DNA of 64,000 nucleotides from Climacteris rufus (lineage: Eukaryota; Chordata; Aves; Passeriformes; Climacteridae), in assembly GCA_013398175.1 (NCBI GenBank), contig VZRZ01006174.1, positions 1 through 64,000 on the forward strand, given 5' to 3'. Under the pieces are notes generated by a model. It was not told the origin of the DNA. It saw nothing but the letters and a program-made list of their open reading frames with translations, and ran no database searches. Below, one piece after another: positions 12,544 to 26,603 of the stretch. Made by a program: the position numbers and the translations under genes. The number at the start of each line of letters is the position of its first letter. The first letter of the stretch is position 1.

Positions 12544-13226
12544 CAGAATGTCCTGGGGAGACAGTATCATATCACCGTCATGTATTCCTATCATCAGTGG
12601 ACTTTTTTCAGTATGGGGCTATGTTCCTGCCTGGAAGACAACGAAGTTCCTCCCAACAGACTGTACATAAAATAAGGTGACTCCCCTGGGATTCCTTTTT
12701 CTTCCCAGCTGCGGTGTGTGCAAGGTCGGCACGGCGGAGAGAAGGAGAGGTTTTTTTCCCTTTGTTTTTTTTTTTTTTTTTCACTTCCCCTTGCCTTTTC
12801 GGCCAGTTTTTTTTTTTTGTGTGCCTTTTTTCTTCGTTTCTTTGGACTTGTGCCATCACCTGGAACTGAGGAGGGGATCAACATCGAAAGGACATTTGTC
12901 TCTTCCCCCTGCCCTGGGCCTAGGGAGGCCTGGTGCAGCCTGGGCCAGGGCCCTAGGGAAACTACCAGATGGAAGGGACCCTCTCTGGGACTTTTCTACT
13001 GATGTTTTCCCTCTTTGAGGATTTATTATCTGATCTGTTATCCTCATTTGTTCTTTTTTTGTCTTTGCTGTGTTTGCATGCATATTGTGTGTGAATAAAC
13101 GGGTTTTTTTTTTCACTTTCTTCTGAGAATTTTCTTTCCGGACCTAATAGGGGAGGGGCTGGTGAGAACTACCTTCTGTTTTGGAGAGGTTTCCCTCCAG
13201 CTGTTATATCAAACAATAACACAGAA
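12544..13226 (+). mobile_element. Solo LTR of an endogenous retrovirus, + strand (LTR 12549-13221) with 5-bp target duplication CAGAA
   Basis: The element begins TGTCCTGGGG and ends AACAATAACA. It is flanked on both sides by CAGAA (12544-12548 and 13222-13226), giving a 673-bp TG...CA unit with a perfect 5-bp target-site duplication. A poly(A) signal AATAAA lies at 13094-13099 and is followed by a T-rich stretch. A weak TATA-like ACATAAAATA lies at 12665-12674. The interior is unlike its surroundings, with long T runs at about 12766-12781 and GC-rich blocks near 12900-12960. No internal retroviral region flanks it, so it is a solo LTR left by recombination. A 5-bp duplication suggests an ERVL-like group, but the family was not identified. 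Reading frames inside it (including lysine-rich antisense ones) are by-products of the T runs. Confidence 0.8.
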
Positions 13227-16200
13227 ATAATAAAATGATTTCAGAAGGGGACTGGATCAGGTCTATGAGTGTGGATGCATCTTTCATGTTTACAGAAAGA
13301 TGATGGGTTGATATATGTTCACACTTGCATCAGACAGAACCTCTTCTCACTGGAAGGCTTTGGAAGCCTTGGATGGAAGATACAGAAGGTTTTATAAGAA
13401 GATTTTAAACACCTGCAAGGGTGGTGCCAGTTTCTTACATCCTTCCTTACTTTCCTTTGGAAGGAATTTTACTCATCTTCTTTCCTTTTTCTTTTTCTTT
13501 TCTTATGCGCTTTATTTCTTTCTCTAGTTGTCTTAAGAAAGCTACTTTTTGACCACTGTTCCCACTATTTTCCAAGTGGCTCATTCCACAGTCTTCAAAG
13601 AAATTTTTTTTTCAGACATGCTGAATAAGCAATACTAACGGAGTTTTGGTTTCTGCAGCTTGTGAGGATGAGGGGGTCAGCAGGAGAAAGAGCTGGAATT
13701 TGGGTAACTTATGAGAGGGACCTATCTCTGGGGATAACTGGAAAAAAGGGAAATGCTTGTTGAAAGACTGAACTTTAAAGGGACAAGGGTCTCTCTTTTT
13801 TTACCTCCCTGTAGGATTTCTTGTCTGGCACTTCAGATAGATACTAGGCTCTAAATCTTCTCTGAAGTAAACTATTTCTGATAGCAATGCTGAGATATTC
13901 CATGGTATTGTGAGACCTCTTGTCCTATTGTATTTCTTTTACAGCTTGAGACTGTGGGACAGGAGCAAAAATGATTTCTCTGAGCTGGAATAATCCATCT
14001 TTTGAGTTTTGGCTTATGTTTGTTCATTAAAGGTGCCTCCAACATTTAGTTACATAGCAGCGGTATTTGTAGAGGCAGAATCAGAATCTCTACTCCTTCT
14101 TCACTGGTGCATTTATGCACATGGCTCTTCTATAAATTGAAAAGTAGCAAAAGGATGATAGCCCATTTTGGGTATCATTCTATGGAAAGTGCCTAACAAT
14201 TTCTATAAGATTTTTACTTTGAGAGTGTCTCTGCCACATTTTAAATGCCATCAAAATATTCTTCAAGGCAGGGCACAATTTTTTTAAGCAACTCATTGCA
14301 CTACAGTAACACTGATCCCCTACAGTGATGATTACTCTTACTCAGATAAATTTTCCTTGTTTTTTGTTTACAATATACTGTGAAGTATTAAGGTCTTAGT
14401 GAAAACTTATGACCACAGTTATACTTAGTCAATTCATTAGATCCTGCAATTGTTCTCTAGGCCTGACACTTCTGAAAAAAAGCCTGAGAAATGAACTGAA
14501 GAAAGGGCTGATTTTCTTGCCATTCTGATTTCTTCTCTGGGTGCCATTGGTATGCTTTGGTTTTATCAGTAGTGCTGAAACACAGAAAGCGTCCTTCTAG
14601 AAGAGCTGACTTCCTTGATGGCTGTCATCTAGAGAAGAACTCACCAGTCCAGAAGGTGTGCCGTATGAATGTAGGTAAAATTGTAGGAGATCTCCAGACT
14701 GACCTGACTGTTTGGCTGATATGTGAATGGACTGTTAAATAAAGTAGAGCATGGGCTGAAGTGTTGAAATGCAGTGCTATATAAGACAATACCTACTGGC
14801 TAATAATAGAAAGGAGAGATTATATGACATATATATATATTTGTGTGTGTTTTTGTAAAAGATGTTTGCTATGTTATTATATTACTGTAAATTAATTGGC
14901 TGTGGACTACATAGTCCAAACAATCTTTCAAGACAGTGCTGTGGGAGAAGAGAATATATCTTGGAAATTTGAGACAGGACCTCATTTATCATTAGGAGTA
15001 GCATAAAAATACCTGAGGAATTCAGATTGTGCTCACTGCTATGGTGTTCAGGACCAAACCAAAACATGTACTGCAGAAAGAGACAAACAGGCTGTCAGGG
15101 CTGGTATGATACACTGAATTGAAAGTGTGAAGGCCTTGGAATCCCAAGACTGCAGATGTCTTGCTGCAGGGGCAAAACTAGTTTTAGGATTCAGATTTCT
15201 GGCTTCCTCTGCGTTCAGGAGTAGAAGACAAGTAGCATATATAACTATGTTTTTCTATAACCAGCTGGATAGGACCTGCTTGTTGAATTCTGCTTACTCA
15301 AAACGGAAACAGTCCGATTTTTGTGTCACTTTTAGTCTTGCTTATGTGAGGAAGAATCCCTGAGAGAACAATGAATTCTAGGGAAGCCAGTGAATTATAC
15401 CACTCTAAAACTGGAATTATCCAGAGGCAAATAATGTCCTATGTCCATGAAATATTGTGTCATTGGCATGACTGTTAGTAGGCTTTGTATTTGAGTAGGG
15501 TTTGTCCAGCAGGCACATAGCAAAAGCCAATATGGGTCCTCTATTGCTTTATGTAATTTTCAGATAAGATCATGGTGATGTACTATTGTTAACTGTCTGA
15601 AAATAGATAGGGATATGTTCAATTAAAAGAGAGTTTTCTTTTTTTTTTTTTCTATGGGACAGTGCTGATCTTGTGAGAGCTGGCAATTTGACCTCTGCAG
15701 TCAGGCCTCTTCAAAGTGGCTTTTATAATATGGCTTAATGGCAAACCTATCACTCCAAATTCTACTCCTAAAAAGGAGTTAGTAGAGCACAGACATATAT
15801 AGCTAGAGCTAGGATATTGTTTCAGGAGTGAGAATATGGGCTGTCTATTAGAAAAAAAATATTGCCAAGAAGTACCTTGTTATATGCTGTCTAAAGTTTA
15901 ATCCAGTTGTGTATTATGAGAAAAATGCCAAATTTTCTACTTCCTATCTTTCTGAAAATTAGGTTGAATAGAAGTATAAAAATATACGTTTTTGTACCAC
16001 TGGGGAAATGATCTAGGTAAAGCAGCCAGTGTTTTCCTTTCCTAAATTTGATGGTTCTGCTGGCCGTCTTTTGCATAACAAAGCACAGGATTTAAAAGTT
16101 ACCAGCTGCTATATTTTCTTTCCAAAGTGTGAAGAAAACATGTATTGTCCTGAGGATTAAAGGACTGATTCTCTTTGCGCTCAGTTCAGGCAGAACTGAA

Positions 16201-19200
16201 GTGTTTGTAATGGAAGCAAAGGCTATTAAAAAGCATGAAACGTGAGAGAAAAATAACGTGTTTATGTCTTCTTTGTTGGACAGGATTTGATGATGCCCTT
16301 AGAAAGTTTCAAGTGTAAACATTTGTCTTAACCAGCATTTCTTTTGTGCATGTTACAAACACTTCCACTTGCAATTCCTAAGTGCAGTCAGAGCTGTTGT
16401 TTCAGCCCACTGGGAACTGTTTTGCCAAATACTGTCTGAACAGCAGAACCTCATCATCTGTGAGCTAGTTCACATCTCCACTACTAAATTAACATCATTT
16501 TGGAAACTGAACGTGTAATGTATTTGGGACTGCAAAGCAAAAATAATGTTTCTAGGGCTAGTTTTGTTGACTGGAATAAGATGGGAAGGTAGCTGTGCTG
16601 TATAGGGGAGCATGAAAAGCTTGCAGTTGGAACAGATGCTGAGAGTGCCCTGTGACTCAAGGTATGATTTCCTGCCATTCCTGCCAAGTTTCAAAGCTTG
16701 TGTTTTCTTTCTCTCCTTATTTCTATTTTTAGGCTGAATAACAAAGAACTTGTGCTTCAGGAATGAAGATTCACCATTCCAGTTATTTTATTGTGTTTTT
16801 GCATACACATCAAATAATTATTCTGGCCTGCAGGAAAGGATGAGAGTAAAGATGTAAAAAGCTGATGAAAATGCAGGGTATTTTTGGTATGGATCACATA
16901 ATCACTTGGCTCAATGGCAAGCTGCAGAGCTTTGTCTGAGTGTGAAAGACTTTCCTTGCTGTGTGGTAGTGCCCATTGAAGCCTTACATCCTTTGTCTTG
17001 CTTCAGTACAGATTTTCTCTGTGACCTTGGGGAAGTCACAGAGCGGCGAATCCTCAGCCTGATGGATGATGTCTGTGGAACTGGGCACCCAGTGGCTCTG
17101 GACGACTCATGTCCAGGGTTCCCCGCCCCTGCTTCCCTGGTTAGAGCACTTCTGTGGCTGAAGGGATTTGTGATTATAAAGGCTCCTTGATAATCAGATA
17201 TAAGAGTAAGGGGTGGGGGCATATAAGTACTTCAGATAGCTAGTCCTTAATGAGGGATTCCTTGTATCCTCTTACATACTTCTCTCCCCTGGGTTTTGCT
17301 ATGAAAGGGGATTATCCAACTCACAGTATGATTTAAATATGCAAGTCATCAGTCTCAGGAGCAAGTGGTGAAGCCTGCCTGACCTGTAATCAGAGGCTGT
17401 ACATCCCCCTTAGGAAACCATGACAGTCAAAGAAAGAGAGCTCCAGAATCAGGAAAAAGTATTTGGATTATTTCCCAGTAATACTAAAATTGTTAAAATT
17501 CTGCAATCTATGTTAGAGTGATTGGGAAAAAAAAAATGTCTGTCATTCTTATGACAAAGCACGAAAATAGTGTAGGATTAAAGAAAATTAAGATAGGTGT
17601 GTGTGCAAATGCTACTAAGCCGAGAGGACTTTTTGTGTTCTTAAATGCTTGAGAACAGAGACAATCAAAACAGTTTTGTAAAAGACTTGCTAGCTGACCA
17701 TTATGTCAGTTTATTTCTTGGTGTCTCAGAAAAAATTTTTTTGTTTGTTTCATTTTACATGCTGGTTTCATTAAAAGTTTGCTTGTTTATCTGTAAATTG
17801 AGTGAAAATCCCTAAGAACAGGCAATTTCTGACAGCTGTGTGGTGAATAACTGCATCATCTATTTACCAGGAGTGGATCAGGAGCTAAGAGGAGATTCCA
17901 AATCTTTTAGAAAAGGTGATTCCTAATTTTAAATTTCCACCTTTTTGATTGGTTTTAATATACCCAAAGCATGAATGCAATATTGTGAGCAAGGCTGTGC
18001 AAATAATTAGTCAGTTTGATGGCTGAACTGAAAATAAACCTTCATTTTATTCTGAAGCAAAATGTTCATGTTGCAGTGGAACTTGGGGGCTTCTTTATTG
18101 GATTGGATTTTCATTTTTGTTTTGGTTTTATTTTGTTGAGAAATTCCAAAATGTTTTCTTTTATGTCAAATAATAACTTACATTCTGCTTAAAACAAAAT
18201 ATTTTATTTCTATTTTGGAGATTTTATAATGTAAAATAAAAATGATAGGTTGTGATGTCAGTGCTGGTGCCCCTCTTACCACATCGTTTCCTCATGAGTT
18301 AAACAAGGCTCTTGGGTAAATTCTTTCTGATTCAGAGAAGGAAATCAAATACCACTTAGGAGATGGGATAGCTCAACTCCAGTCCCCACAGCGACAGACA
18401 AGACTGCTTTATGGTAAAATGAAGAGTTCTGGACACAGAGCGTGAGAGCTCTGCAGAAGCAGGAGTGCCCGGGCACACTGTATGCACTAAACTTCCACCC
18501 TGTGACTTTTCTTTCTGCCAGAACAAGTCTTATCTCACCAGTCTGCTGCATGCAGGGCTTTCCCTGGAGAGCTCTAATCTCAGAACTGTTTGTTAAAACA
18601 GGTCTGTAATTGTGCATCTTCTTGAAAACTCTTGCCTGCTCTTCTACCTCTAAACAGCTGTATGTTTGTGAATGCTGCTGTTGCCAGATGCTGTCTATTC
18701 ACTGAGGATAAGCTTTCACAATGGGAACATTTTATTTCATCCATGCTAAAATTCATTAAATGTTCGTTAGAGTAATGATTTGAATTTATCCATTCCTGTC
18801 CCTTCCTGAATACTGGACTATACAGTGAATTACTCTCAGGCGGGTCCAATGGAAGTTTAATTGTTTGTGAAAACACGAACAGCTTCAGCAGGAGAGACTT
18901 TCATGTCCAAAACCCCAATAACTCAATGGTTAGTTGTTCCCAGCTGAGTACTTTAACCACCAGGCTATTAAGTATAATTCAGGCAGCTACTGCAGCCTCA
19001 CTTTTCCTTTTGGAACATGTTCATTGAGAGGATAAAGTACAAACAAATGACAGATACATGGTGACAGAGACCAGAACCAAGAAGTCCTGATGAATGCCAT
19101 GGGGAGACCTAAGAGTAAAAAACATTTGAATACTGAAACATTCCTTTATATGCCTTACTCATGGATTTCCAAGAGTTCTCTTAAAGGTTAAGGTTGAAAG

Positions 19201-19758
19201 TCTTGGCCAGAGCAGTAATGCAAAATTCATCTCACCCCCATCTTCAGCTGCCTAGTTTAATATAGATCTCAAGGACAGACCCTAGTATGCATATGGATGG
19301 CTGAATCACCCCACATAAGTCTGAAGTGGAAGTGGACTGCTTAAACTGCCTATGTATATTTGCTAGTCATAGGTGGAGACATAGTGATTTTCAAAGACTG
19401 GGGGTTTCTAACCACCTGCTGCTATACTGGACTGACCATGGCTATTATGAACTGTCTAAATGCCAAGCAGGTCCTTCAGTATTTAGGGCTGATATCTCTG
19501 CAGTGCAAAACCCTTGCCATGAACTGTTTTATTTACTTACTCTCATAATTTATAGACATTTTTTGTTCTTGACATACAGGCTTGTAATTACTTTTGGTTT
19601 GTTTGACATGTAGGACTTGATAGAAGTGGAGAGATTTTTGTTTTGAAGAGAACATTGAAGGACACTCCCACAGCAGCAATTGACAGTGATATTTGTCATT
19701 ATTTCATTCTTCAGACTACTGTGAATATTGTAGATACTAGAGTTATTTAGGCAGACTG
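13227..19758. other. Intronic stretch, no gene seen
   Basis: AT-rich unique sequence with T runs (for example near 15639-15651) and a short TA run near 14829-14840. A slightly GC-richer patch at 16900-17170 has overlapping frames of about 94-103 codons on opposite strands, without recognisable protein features. Nothing else is called. Confidence 0.5.
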
Positions 19759-19803
19759 ATAATAAATAATAATAATAATATATAAATAATAATAAATAAT
19801 ATA
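19759..19803. repeat. AAT-type microsatellite next to a solo LTR
   Basis: An imperfect run of AAT/AAAT units ends about 10 bp before the target-site duplication of the LTR at 19819. The AT-rich run was probably the pre-insertion landscape. Confidence 0.8.
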
Positions 19804-19812
19804 TTTTACTTT

Positions 19813-20138
19813 ATAGCTTGTCGCAGTAACGACACAAAAGGAAGAGCCAGAGATACCTGTTACCAGGATTAGAGAGAAGGAAGGAAGGAGGCAAGACCCG
19901 CCTTCTTTATTTTTTATATACATTTGGAAATCACTATTCATTGGAGGAAATCAGTTCTTCCTCCCTCAATTACAGTGGTCGAAGGAAATGTCCATCAAAG
20001 TTCTGTGTCCATGAGAAAGGAATGCGAATAATAAAATACAGTTACAATAACATGACCATGTTTACAGAGAAGACTGTGAAAAACTAGCTACAGAAAATGA
20101 TAACATCCAAAACTGCAAAAATCAGGGCAACAATAGCT
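19813..20138 (-). mobile_element. Solo LTR, - strand (LTR 19819-20132) with 6-bp target duplication ATAGCT
   Basis: The 314-bp unit starts TGTCGCAGTAACG and ends GGGCAACA, flanked by ATAGCT at 19813-19818 and 20133-20138. On the - strand it carries a TATA box (TATATAAAAA, complement of 19911-19920) about 200 bp into the element, which sets its orientation. From 19900 to 20132 it aligns by eye with the LTR at 62751-63105. They share the TATA region, a block around TTCATTGGAG, the block ATGTCCATCAA...CTGTGTCCATG, and the same terminal GGGCAACA. A GAAGG-rich tract lies in the transcribed part. No internal viral genes are present. Confidence 0.8.
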
Positions 20139-21935
20139 CCTACACGCAGTAGTGTTCCAGATGCTTCCCTATAATACACTACAGACCATTAAAATATTAA
20201 AACACACAGAAAATGAGTTGTAAACATAATGTCAAATGGAAAAATAAAAAACTGGACTATGATGGAAGCTATTTTTTTCCCAACTCTAACATGTCTTTCT
20301 AAACAGTTATGTGTCATTCCTTAGCTGAAGGCTCAGAATGTGGGGAGGGCAGCAGGAGGCAAGGGCAGCATACAGCCAATATTTCTGCAAGTCCAAATGA
20401 AATAATACAGTAGTTATGAATTTATTTGGGACAGTTTTCAGATCCACTGACTGAACAATAATGAAGTTATGGAGTTGGATATCAATATATATGAATCTCC
20501 CTGATTTTATTGAAAGCTTCTGTTGTAAACACTAAGGGGGAAAAAGTTAAGAAACATATACATGCCTATTCTCACTTTGTAAGAGCTGAATTCTGCTCTC
20601 CCTGCACAGTGTCACATGTCAAGAACAGCAAATGATGGCAGGAGCCTGAGAACTGAGTGCAGGCAGTGCTCTGCAGCCTCAGCTGCCACCCCTGGGCAGT
20701 GCACCAGGGCACCTGAGGACATGTGAAATGCAATATCACTAGATCGGAGCTGTGATACATTTGGACAAGTAGAGTTGCCCTATGCCTCGAACCAGGTTAT
20801 GCATATGCTACTATAAGCATCAAATTTAATCTGGCAGTGTATCAAATAGGGTCCTTACTTTGGTTTACGAAAACCAGTTGTATGTGATCTTTGATGTGCT
20901 GGAGCAGCCTACCCTTAGCCAACAAGTTAAAAATCATCCACCCTACCTGCAGTGGCAGGTTGTCCTTTGTGCCAGGAAAGCCTGTGGGAAGTGAATGCTG
21001 GCTTCACAGGAGGGAGATCTCAGTATCCTGGGCCAAGGGTTCTCTCGTGGGTATAGGCTCAATTTCCAGCCACAGTAAAATGCGAGTGTCTGAAGCTGGT
21101 TTAAGGGCATTAAGTCTCTCACTGAAATTTTGTGCAAAATGGTTTGTGAAAATTTCCTCTTCCTTTGGTTACTGCTGGAAAGCATTACAGAATGGTGTAA
21201 ATTAAGAAGCACTTATTGCTACCTTAGAAAAAAAGGTGAAAGGAAAACTTAGGTCTTTTCATCACACAGGCCAGTGTAGCACTTTGACATGGCTGATGAT
21301 CATAGAAATGACTTAAAATTCTCTCTAACAAACCTTGATAGTAATACTGCAAAATGCAAAATGCAGCTACACACCTGTCTTAGAAAAGCTTAAGAGCATT
21401 TAATATATTAAGCAAAGCATTATCGAGTAAGCACCAGCAGAAAAAAAAAGTTAGTAAAATTCTGCTGCTGATCAAATGAAAAGTAGCATTACTTCCATGT
21501 ATCCTTGATAATTTTACAATGCTCCATGTGGGGTTTTTTGAAAATATTTTAACTTGCTGCAAATGATGTCTGAACTGGCCATCTATCACTGCACTATTTG
21601 TCTGCAGTGCTTAGGAATTTAACACACAGAATGACAAGTGTAATTACATGCTTGTGAAACGTATGCCATAATTTATGGATATTAAGCAAGTATAAACAAG
21701 AGATCAAATCCTAGTGTAAGCAGTCATCCAAGAAATCATCTTGACATTTATTTCATTAAAATCTTTCAGTACAACAGGATGTACCTGAGTTGCACTCACA
21801 GCACATCTGCAGATACTTGCCAATTATTTCATGTTTGCAAAGCAAAGCATCAGATACATGCATGCAATTAACATTTAATTTTGTTACATTTTGCACATGT
21901 AGTTATGTAGGTGTTTATAATGCTGATTATTATCC

Positions 21936-21945
21936 ATTATTATAA

Positions 21946-21973
<28 letters not shown>
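21936..21973. repeat. (ATT)n microsatellite
   Basis: About eight to ten near-perfect ATT/TTA units, with a slightly degenerate 5' end. It is simple sequence, likely length-variable. Confidence 0.9.
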
Positions 21974-21976
<3 letters not shown>

Positions 21977-24900
21977 ACCACAGGTCATTAATATCCAGGA
22001 CTTAAATAGCAACAGCTCTTTTCACCTGTTTACACAGGCATACCTGCAGATGTGTGCGTGGGAGCAGGCTGGGCACTCAGACTCCCAGCTCGGATATTCC
22101 ACACCCTCTGTCTCACTGCAGGACTGAGAAGGCAGTGGGGTTGCTAAAACTCTGTAGATTGTAAAACTGATTTTTATTTCCTGTTGTCAGGAAATGTCTG
22201 TGTCTGCCTTATCCCTCCTGCTAAGTGGTGCTTTACTCCATGAGCACTGCCAGGGAACTAGAATAAGCCAATGTGTTGAAATGAGGGGAAAAAGAAGTCG
22301 AATCTGGCAACTAGTCCCTGCTGGGGGCAAAGTAACATAACTGATATAAATCGGTATTAATGTACAATGAAGGTATCATGAATGCCAGCCCACATGGAAG
22401 GGTGGAAAATAGGTCTTGGCAAATAAATCTGCAAGTCTTTTTAGCAAGACTACTCAAAGTCAAAGTGAGTTGTAAAGCTCACCGTGCTGACTTCTATAAA
22501 TCTCAGAGCAGCACATCTTTCTGTGAGGTACTTTAATCATACTTTATTTAGTAAGACTGTCCTAATGATATAATTTTTAAATTTTATTTAAGTTCTTTAC
22601 GTTAATAGTAGTGGTAGCTTGTGTTTTATCTGGGTAAGCTTATGTTCCAGGATAGGAAGGAACGTCCATAGGGAAAAGTCCTTCTCTGCTAGCTACTGCT
22701 GATATTGCTCTTATGCCACTGACTGTTTCTGTTAAGGAATTGTTTTCTTGCCAGATTGCCAGTGCTCCTCTATAGCCACCCTGGGCACTCCTTTCCTGAT
22801 TACAAGCCAGAAACTGGGGTGTTGTTGCAGCCAGTTTGCCTTGAACCTTTTTAATTATCCAGCTTATTTCTAAGGTTTTCAAAGAATACCTGTGAGACAT
22901 AAACAGAGCATGCTGGTGGGAGCTGAAATCTCAGTATTAGCCAGAAGGTCTCTGATGGCCTTCAAGTGAAGTGAGCAATGGGGACGAAGGGGGAGAGAAC
23001 TGCCTGTGAAAGGCAAGAAAATGAGACTGTGTCAGGGAGGAAGTCTACAGAAAAATTACAGCAAACATACCTGGTCTCTGTTGGTTGTGCTGTCTTACAT
23101 TCCTGCCATCAGCTTAGCAAGATGATACCAGTTGTATCATTTGAATGTACTGTTTTCCTGTTAGTTCAGTCACCCGATCTATTTCAAGGCATACACATTG
23201 AAACAAAAGAAAAAGGATTTGTGGACCAAGATTATTCATGTTTTGTATCCTGCAATACAAAATGTCTCTATAACTAACACCAAAAATAATTTAGCAAATA
23301 TTGACTTGATCGAGAAGTTGTTGCTAAAATTGTCCTGTAGTGAGCCTTATCGAAATCATGATGATTTAATGAGATTTGGAGAACAGCTACTGCTTAGTTT
23401 GTGCTTTAATCCTAATGATCAGTTGTACATGCAAAGCTGGAAAACAGTAGTCTGGAAGAATATTTAAAAATTAGTCACGGAATCATAAAATATATTCTTG
23501 GAAGTTCAATGGATAGAAGGCAAAATTGTCAGGGTGTGGTACTGTTGGTAGGACTGCTATTGCATTAGGAGGCTGAGAACAGAAGACACATCTGTTTCAA
23601 CCTGCAACCACCATGTGAACAATACTAACTTACTACTGCAATATTGTGGCCTGCAGGGTCCTGGGCCAGAGGACTATTTAAAAGATTAATTGGCTGGAAA
23701 GCATTCGGCACTTGAAATCCATCTCTGCTGTTTGACTTTCAGATAGATGAAGTCTCAAGCTTCTTTGCACTTGAAATGTCTTTTTGGGCTGGAAATGCTC
23801 AATTTCCCCAAATATACAGAAAGTGTGCTTATTTATAATGAAACATAATATTACAAAGGCTGTTGTGGAATAGCAAGATACAAACTCCCACGTTTAGTGT
23901 TTTCTTCACCACACCTACAGTCTTGGACAGATGCACTAGGTTTCAGAAAGTTATTTGCCCTGAAATTTTCTACATTTACTGGATGTATTCAAGAATAGCA
24001 GAGATGCCATTTTTGAAAAGGCTATTAATATCTTCTTTGATTATTCATTTCACCTGGGAGGTTTCTGGTATATGCAGGGTGGTGGGAAGATAAGAGATTG
24101 TTTGCAAAATTCATGGTCCCTCCGCAACTTTCTCTTGCAAGGGAATGAGGACTATTAATGTTGCTGTCTTAGCCCATTCCCTGTAAGATAATAATATCAG
24201 ACCCTTTCCAGTACTATGAACTTTATTGGAACAAACAAAATTTGCTTTGGGAATCTCTAGCTTTAACAGGGCCTATTCATTATTCTTTAGCTGTTCTCCT
24301 AAAAGCTGTTGGGTTTTAAAGTGCTTTGCACCTCTCTGGAATTGGCTACAGAGCAATCAAGCATGGTGTAACTTGACATCAGCCTCATTACTTCTTCAGC
24401 TTTTCGAGATCTTTCTCAGCTACACCTGTGATATGCCTCAGTATTACTGTTAAGAAGCACGTCATGCAAGTCCTGGGTTCATCTGTATCTGCCACCCTGA
24501 GTCCCACTGCGACCAAGAGCATGACAGTGATCCAGTGATGGTGTTCAGACTATCATCCTGTATTTCAGAAGACTCAGAGATACTGGTGTATGATAGGCTT
24601 TTAAAGCTCTTTTGTTCAGCTGAAACAATGTTTAGACTTCATAGTGATAAACACCGAGTCTGGTAGGTCAAGAGGAGATTGGTCACAGACAAGCATTCCC
24701 ATGTGGTGGGGGACCTGCTTTTGCTCTTGTGCAAACTTGGCAGTCAAAAATTTCCAGACTCACTGTTTCAGACATGCTGTTCATTTTTTTTTGTTTTCTT
24801 TTGAATTCAAAAAAGTAAAGAAGCTAGGAATTAAATTTGAATTAAAAAATCAAATACATACTGTAGCAACCACTGAAATTTCCTATTGCATTGTTTACTA

Positions 24901-26559
24901 AGAAAGAGCTAAAATACCTACCTCTCTCCTTCATCCTGCTTGGTATTTCTGTTTAACTTCTGGCATAAGCCAAGGAAACACACAAGTCTTTATTTCCTCC
25001 ATACCAACATTTCCTCTCTCTGATCTTCTGTATGGCTTTTAACATTTGCTTGCTTCATATGACCCATTTGAATAGCTTGAGTAGCAGAACTTCACAGGTG
25101 ATTTATTTTTTCAAGTTTTAAAAATAAACCAAACAAATAGTATCTGTTCACTTTGTTTATGGAAATTTATACATGAATGGAAAAAGAAGAAATTTCAATA
25201 TATGTGACTAATAAATTAGCAGTCTGCGGTCCAGAGAGAAATGGAAAATTGCAGCATTAAATCAATTTTATGTGGTAACATAACAAAACAACAGATTGTT
25301 TGGGGTACTTGAGGTAACCACCTTTCCCTGATAATATATGATTTTCACTAGCACTGAGCAACACATTCTTCATCAAGTTTATAGTGAAAATTTCTGACAG
25401 TGGCAGGTGAGGGATTAGTTTTGAGGATGATGTCCTTCTGGTGGCTCATGCTGAGAATGATATTATTTATATTAACTGGCAAAATAGCCTGGCAGCACAC
25501 AGGCAATTACCTCAATTTTATGTTTAGTGCTCTTCTCATAAATCTGTGTAATGATGGCATCTCTGTTATGAGCTTACATTAACTTACTGGTTGCAGTAAT
25601 TCTATTGAAACAAGTATATGTCCACTCTGTGATGAAGGTAGTACAATTATGGTATTACAAATAAATAATTGCTTGAGCTATATATAAGAAGAACAGATCA
25701 GGGCTTTATGAAAGGAAACGTTAATTGCACAATTAGGTAGAGCTTTGGTAGTGATGTTTCTTGCATATGTGTGAATTTTCTTCTCCATAAGGATTTTTTA
25801 TCAAGAAGGCAAAGTGTTAATTCTTAATTTCTGTTTTTGGCTTCATCCTGTACTCCAAAGCAGTGTTTAAAGTCATTAATGAAGGTGAAGCAAAATGTAG
25901 TATATGTCCCCTTGGTCTTACTAAAATCCCTTTATTCCCCATAATATATTAGTCTGAGGTGATCTGTTGAGATGTGAAGGCAGAAGATGTGCTATTTATC
26001 TTGCTCTTTTGTGAGGCATTTATTGCTGACCACTGCCAAAGATAGACTATTTGTTTGTCCCAATATGGTTTATTTCTCATATGCTACTGTAAGAGGAACT
26101 GCAGATGTTTTGTGGGTGATTTGTGTTTGGTATGAAGCTGGAATTTACAAGAGTGCATATCCAAAATGTTAGACCAAGTAATTACTGGAATCATACTCCA
26201 AGTAAAATTAACTTTGTACTTTGTCAGCTAATATGTATGTTCTTTTCTTACAACATATGAAATATTTCTTTGGGCATCCTGGCAAGATGGGAAATGGGTC
26301 TCCTTGTATCCTTTCAAATATTCCTGTATTAGTTAATAGAGAGGAACTTTAGCTTCAGTTGTCTTAGGCTAAAATTTAAGCTCCAAAAATATTTTTGTCT
26401 TCCATGAACATTAGAAATTTATCTTAATGTGCTGACCTTGGCTGTACACACTTAAAGCAGATCCATTAAGGTAAAAATAGCTTTTGAATTACCCAATTTG
26501 ATAGACTACCTGACCTGCTAAGTACCTGCAAAAAATTCATTCAGGTATTTTTTGTCCAG

Positions 26560-26603
26560 AGTGTTTTATTATCTGGTGGCCAGTGCTTTATTATCTGGTG
26601 ATA
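26560..26603. repeat. 22-bp tandem duplication (2 copies)
   Basis: The unit AGTG(T/C)TTTATTATCTGGTG plus two bases occurs at 26560-26581 and again at 26582-26603. It is a local replication-slippage duplication. Confidence 0.85.

Noticed and set aside
12594..12884. Lysine-rich - strand frames
   Set aside because: They are the antisense of poly(T) and T-rich runs inside the solo LTR at 12549-13221, and have no independent evidence of coding.
16906..17222. Overlapping 94- and 103-codon frames on opposite strands
   Set aside because: They sit in a slightly GC-richer patch, and neither product shows motifs or splice context. Such antisense pairs are expected by chance.
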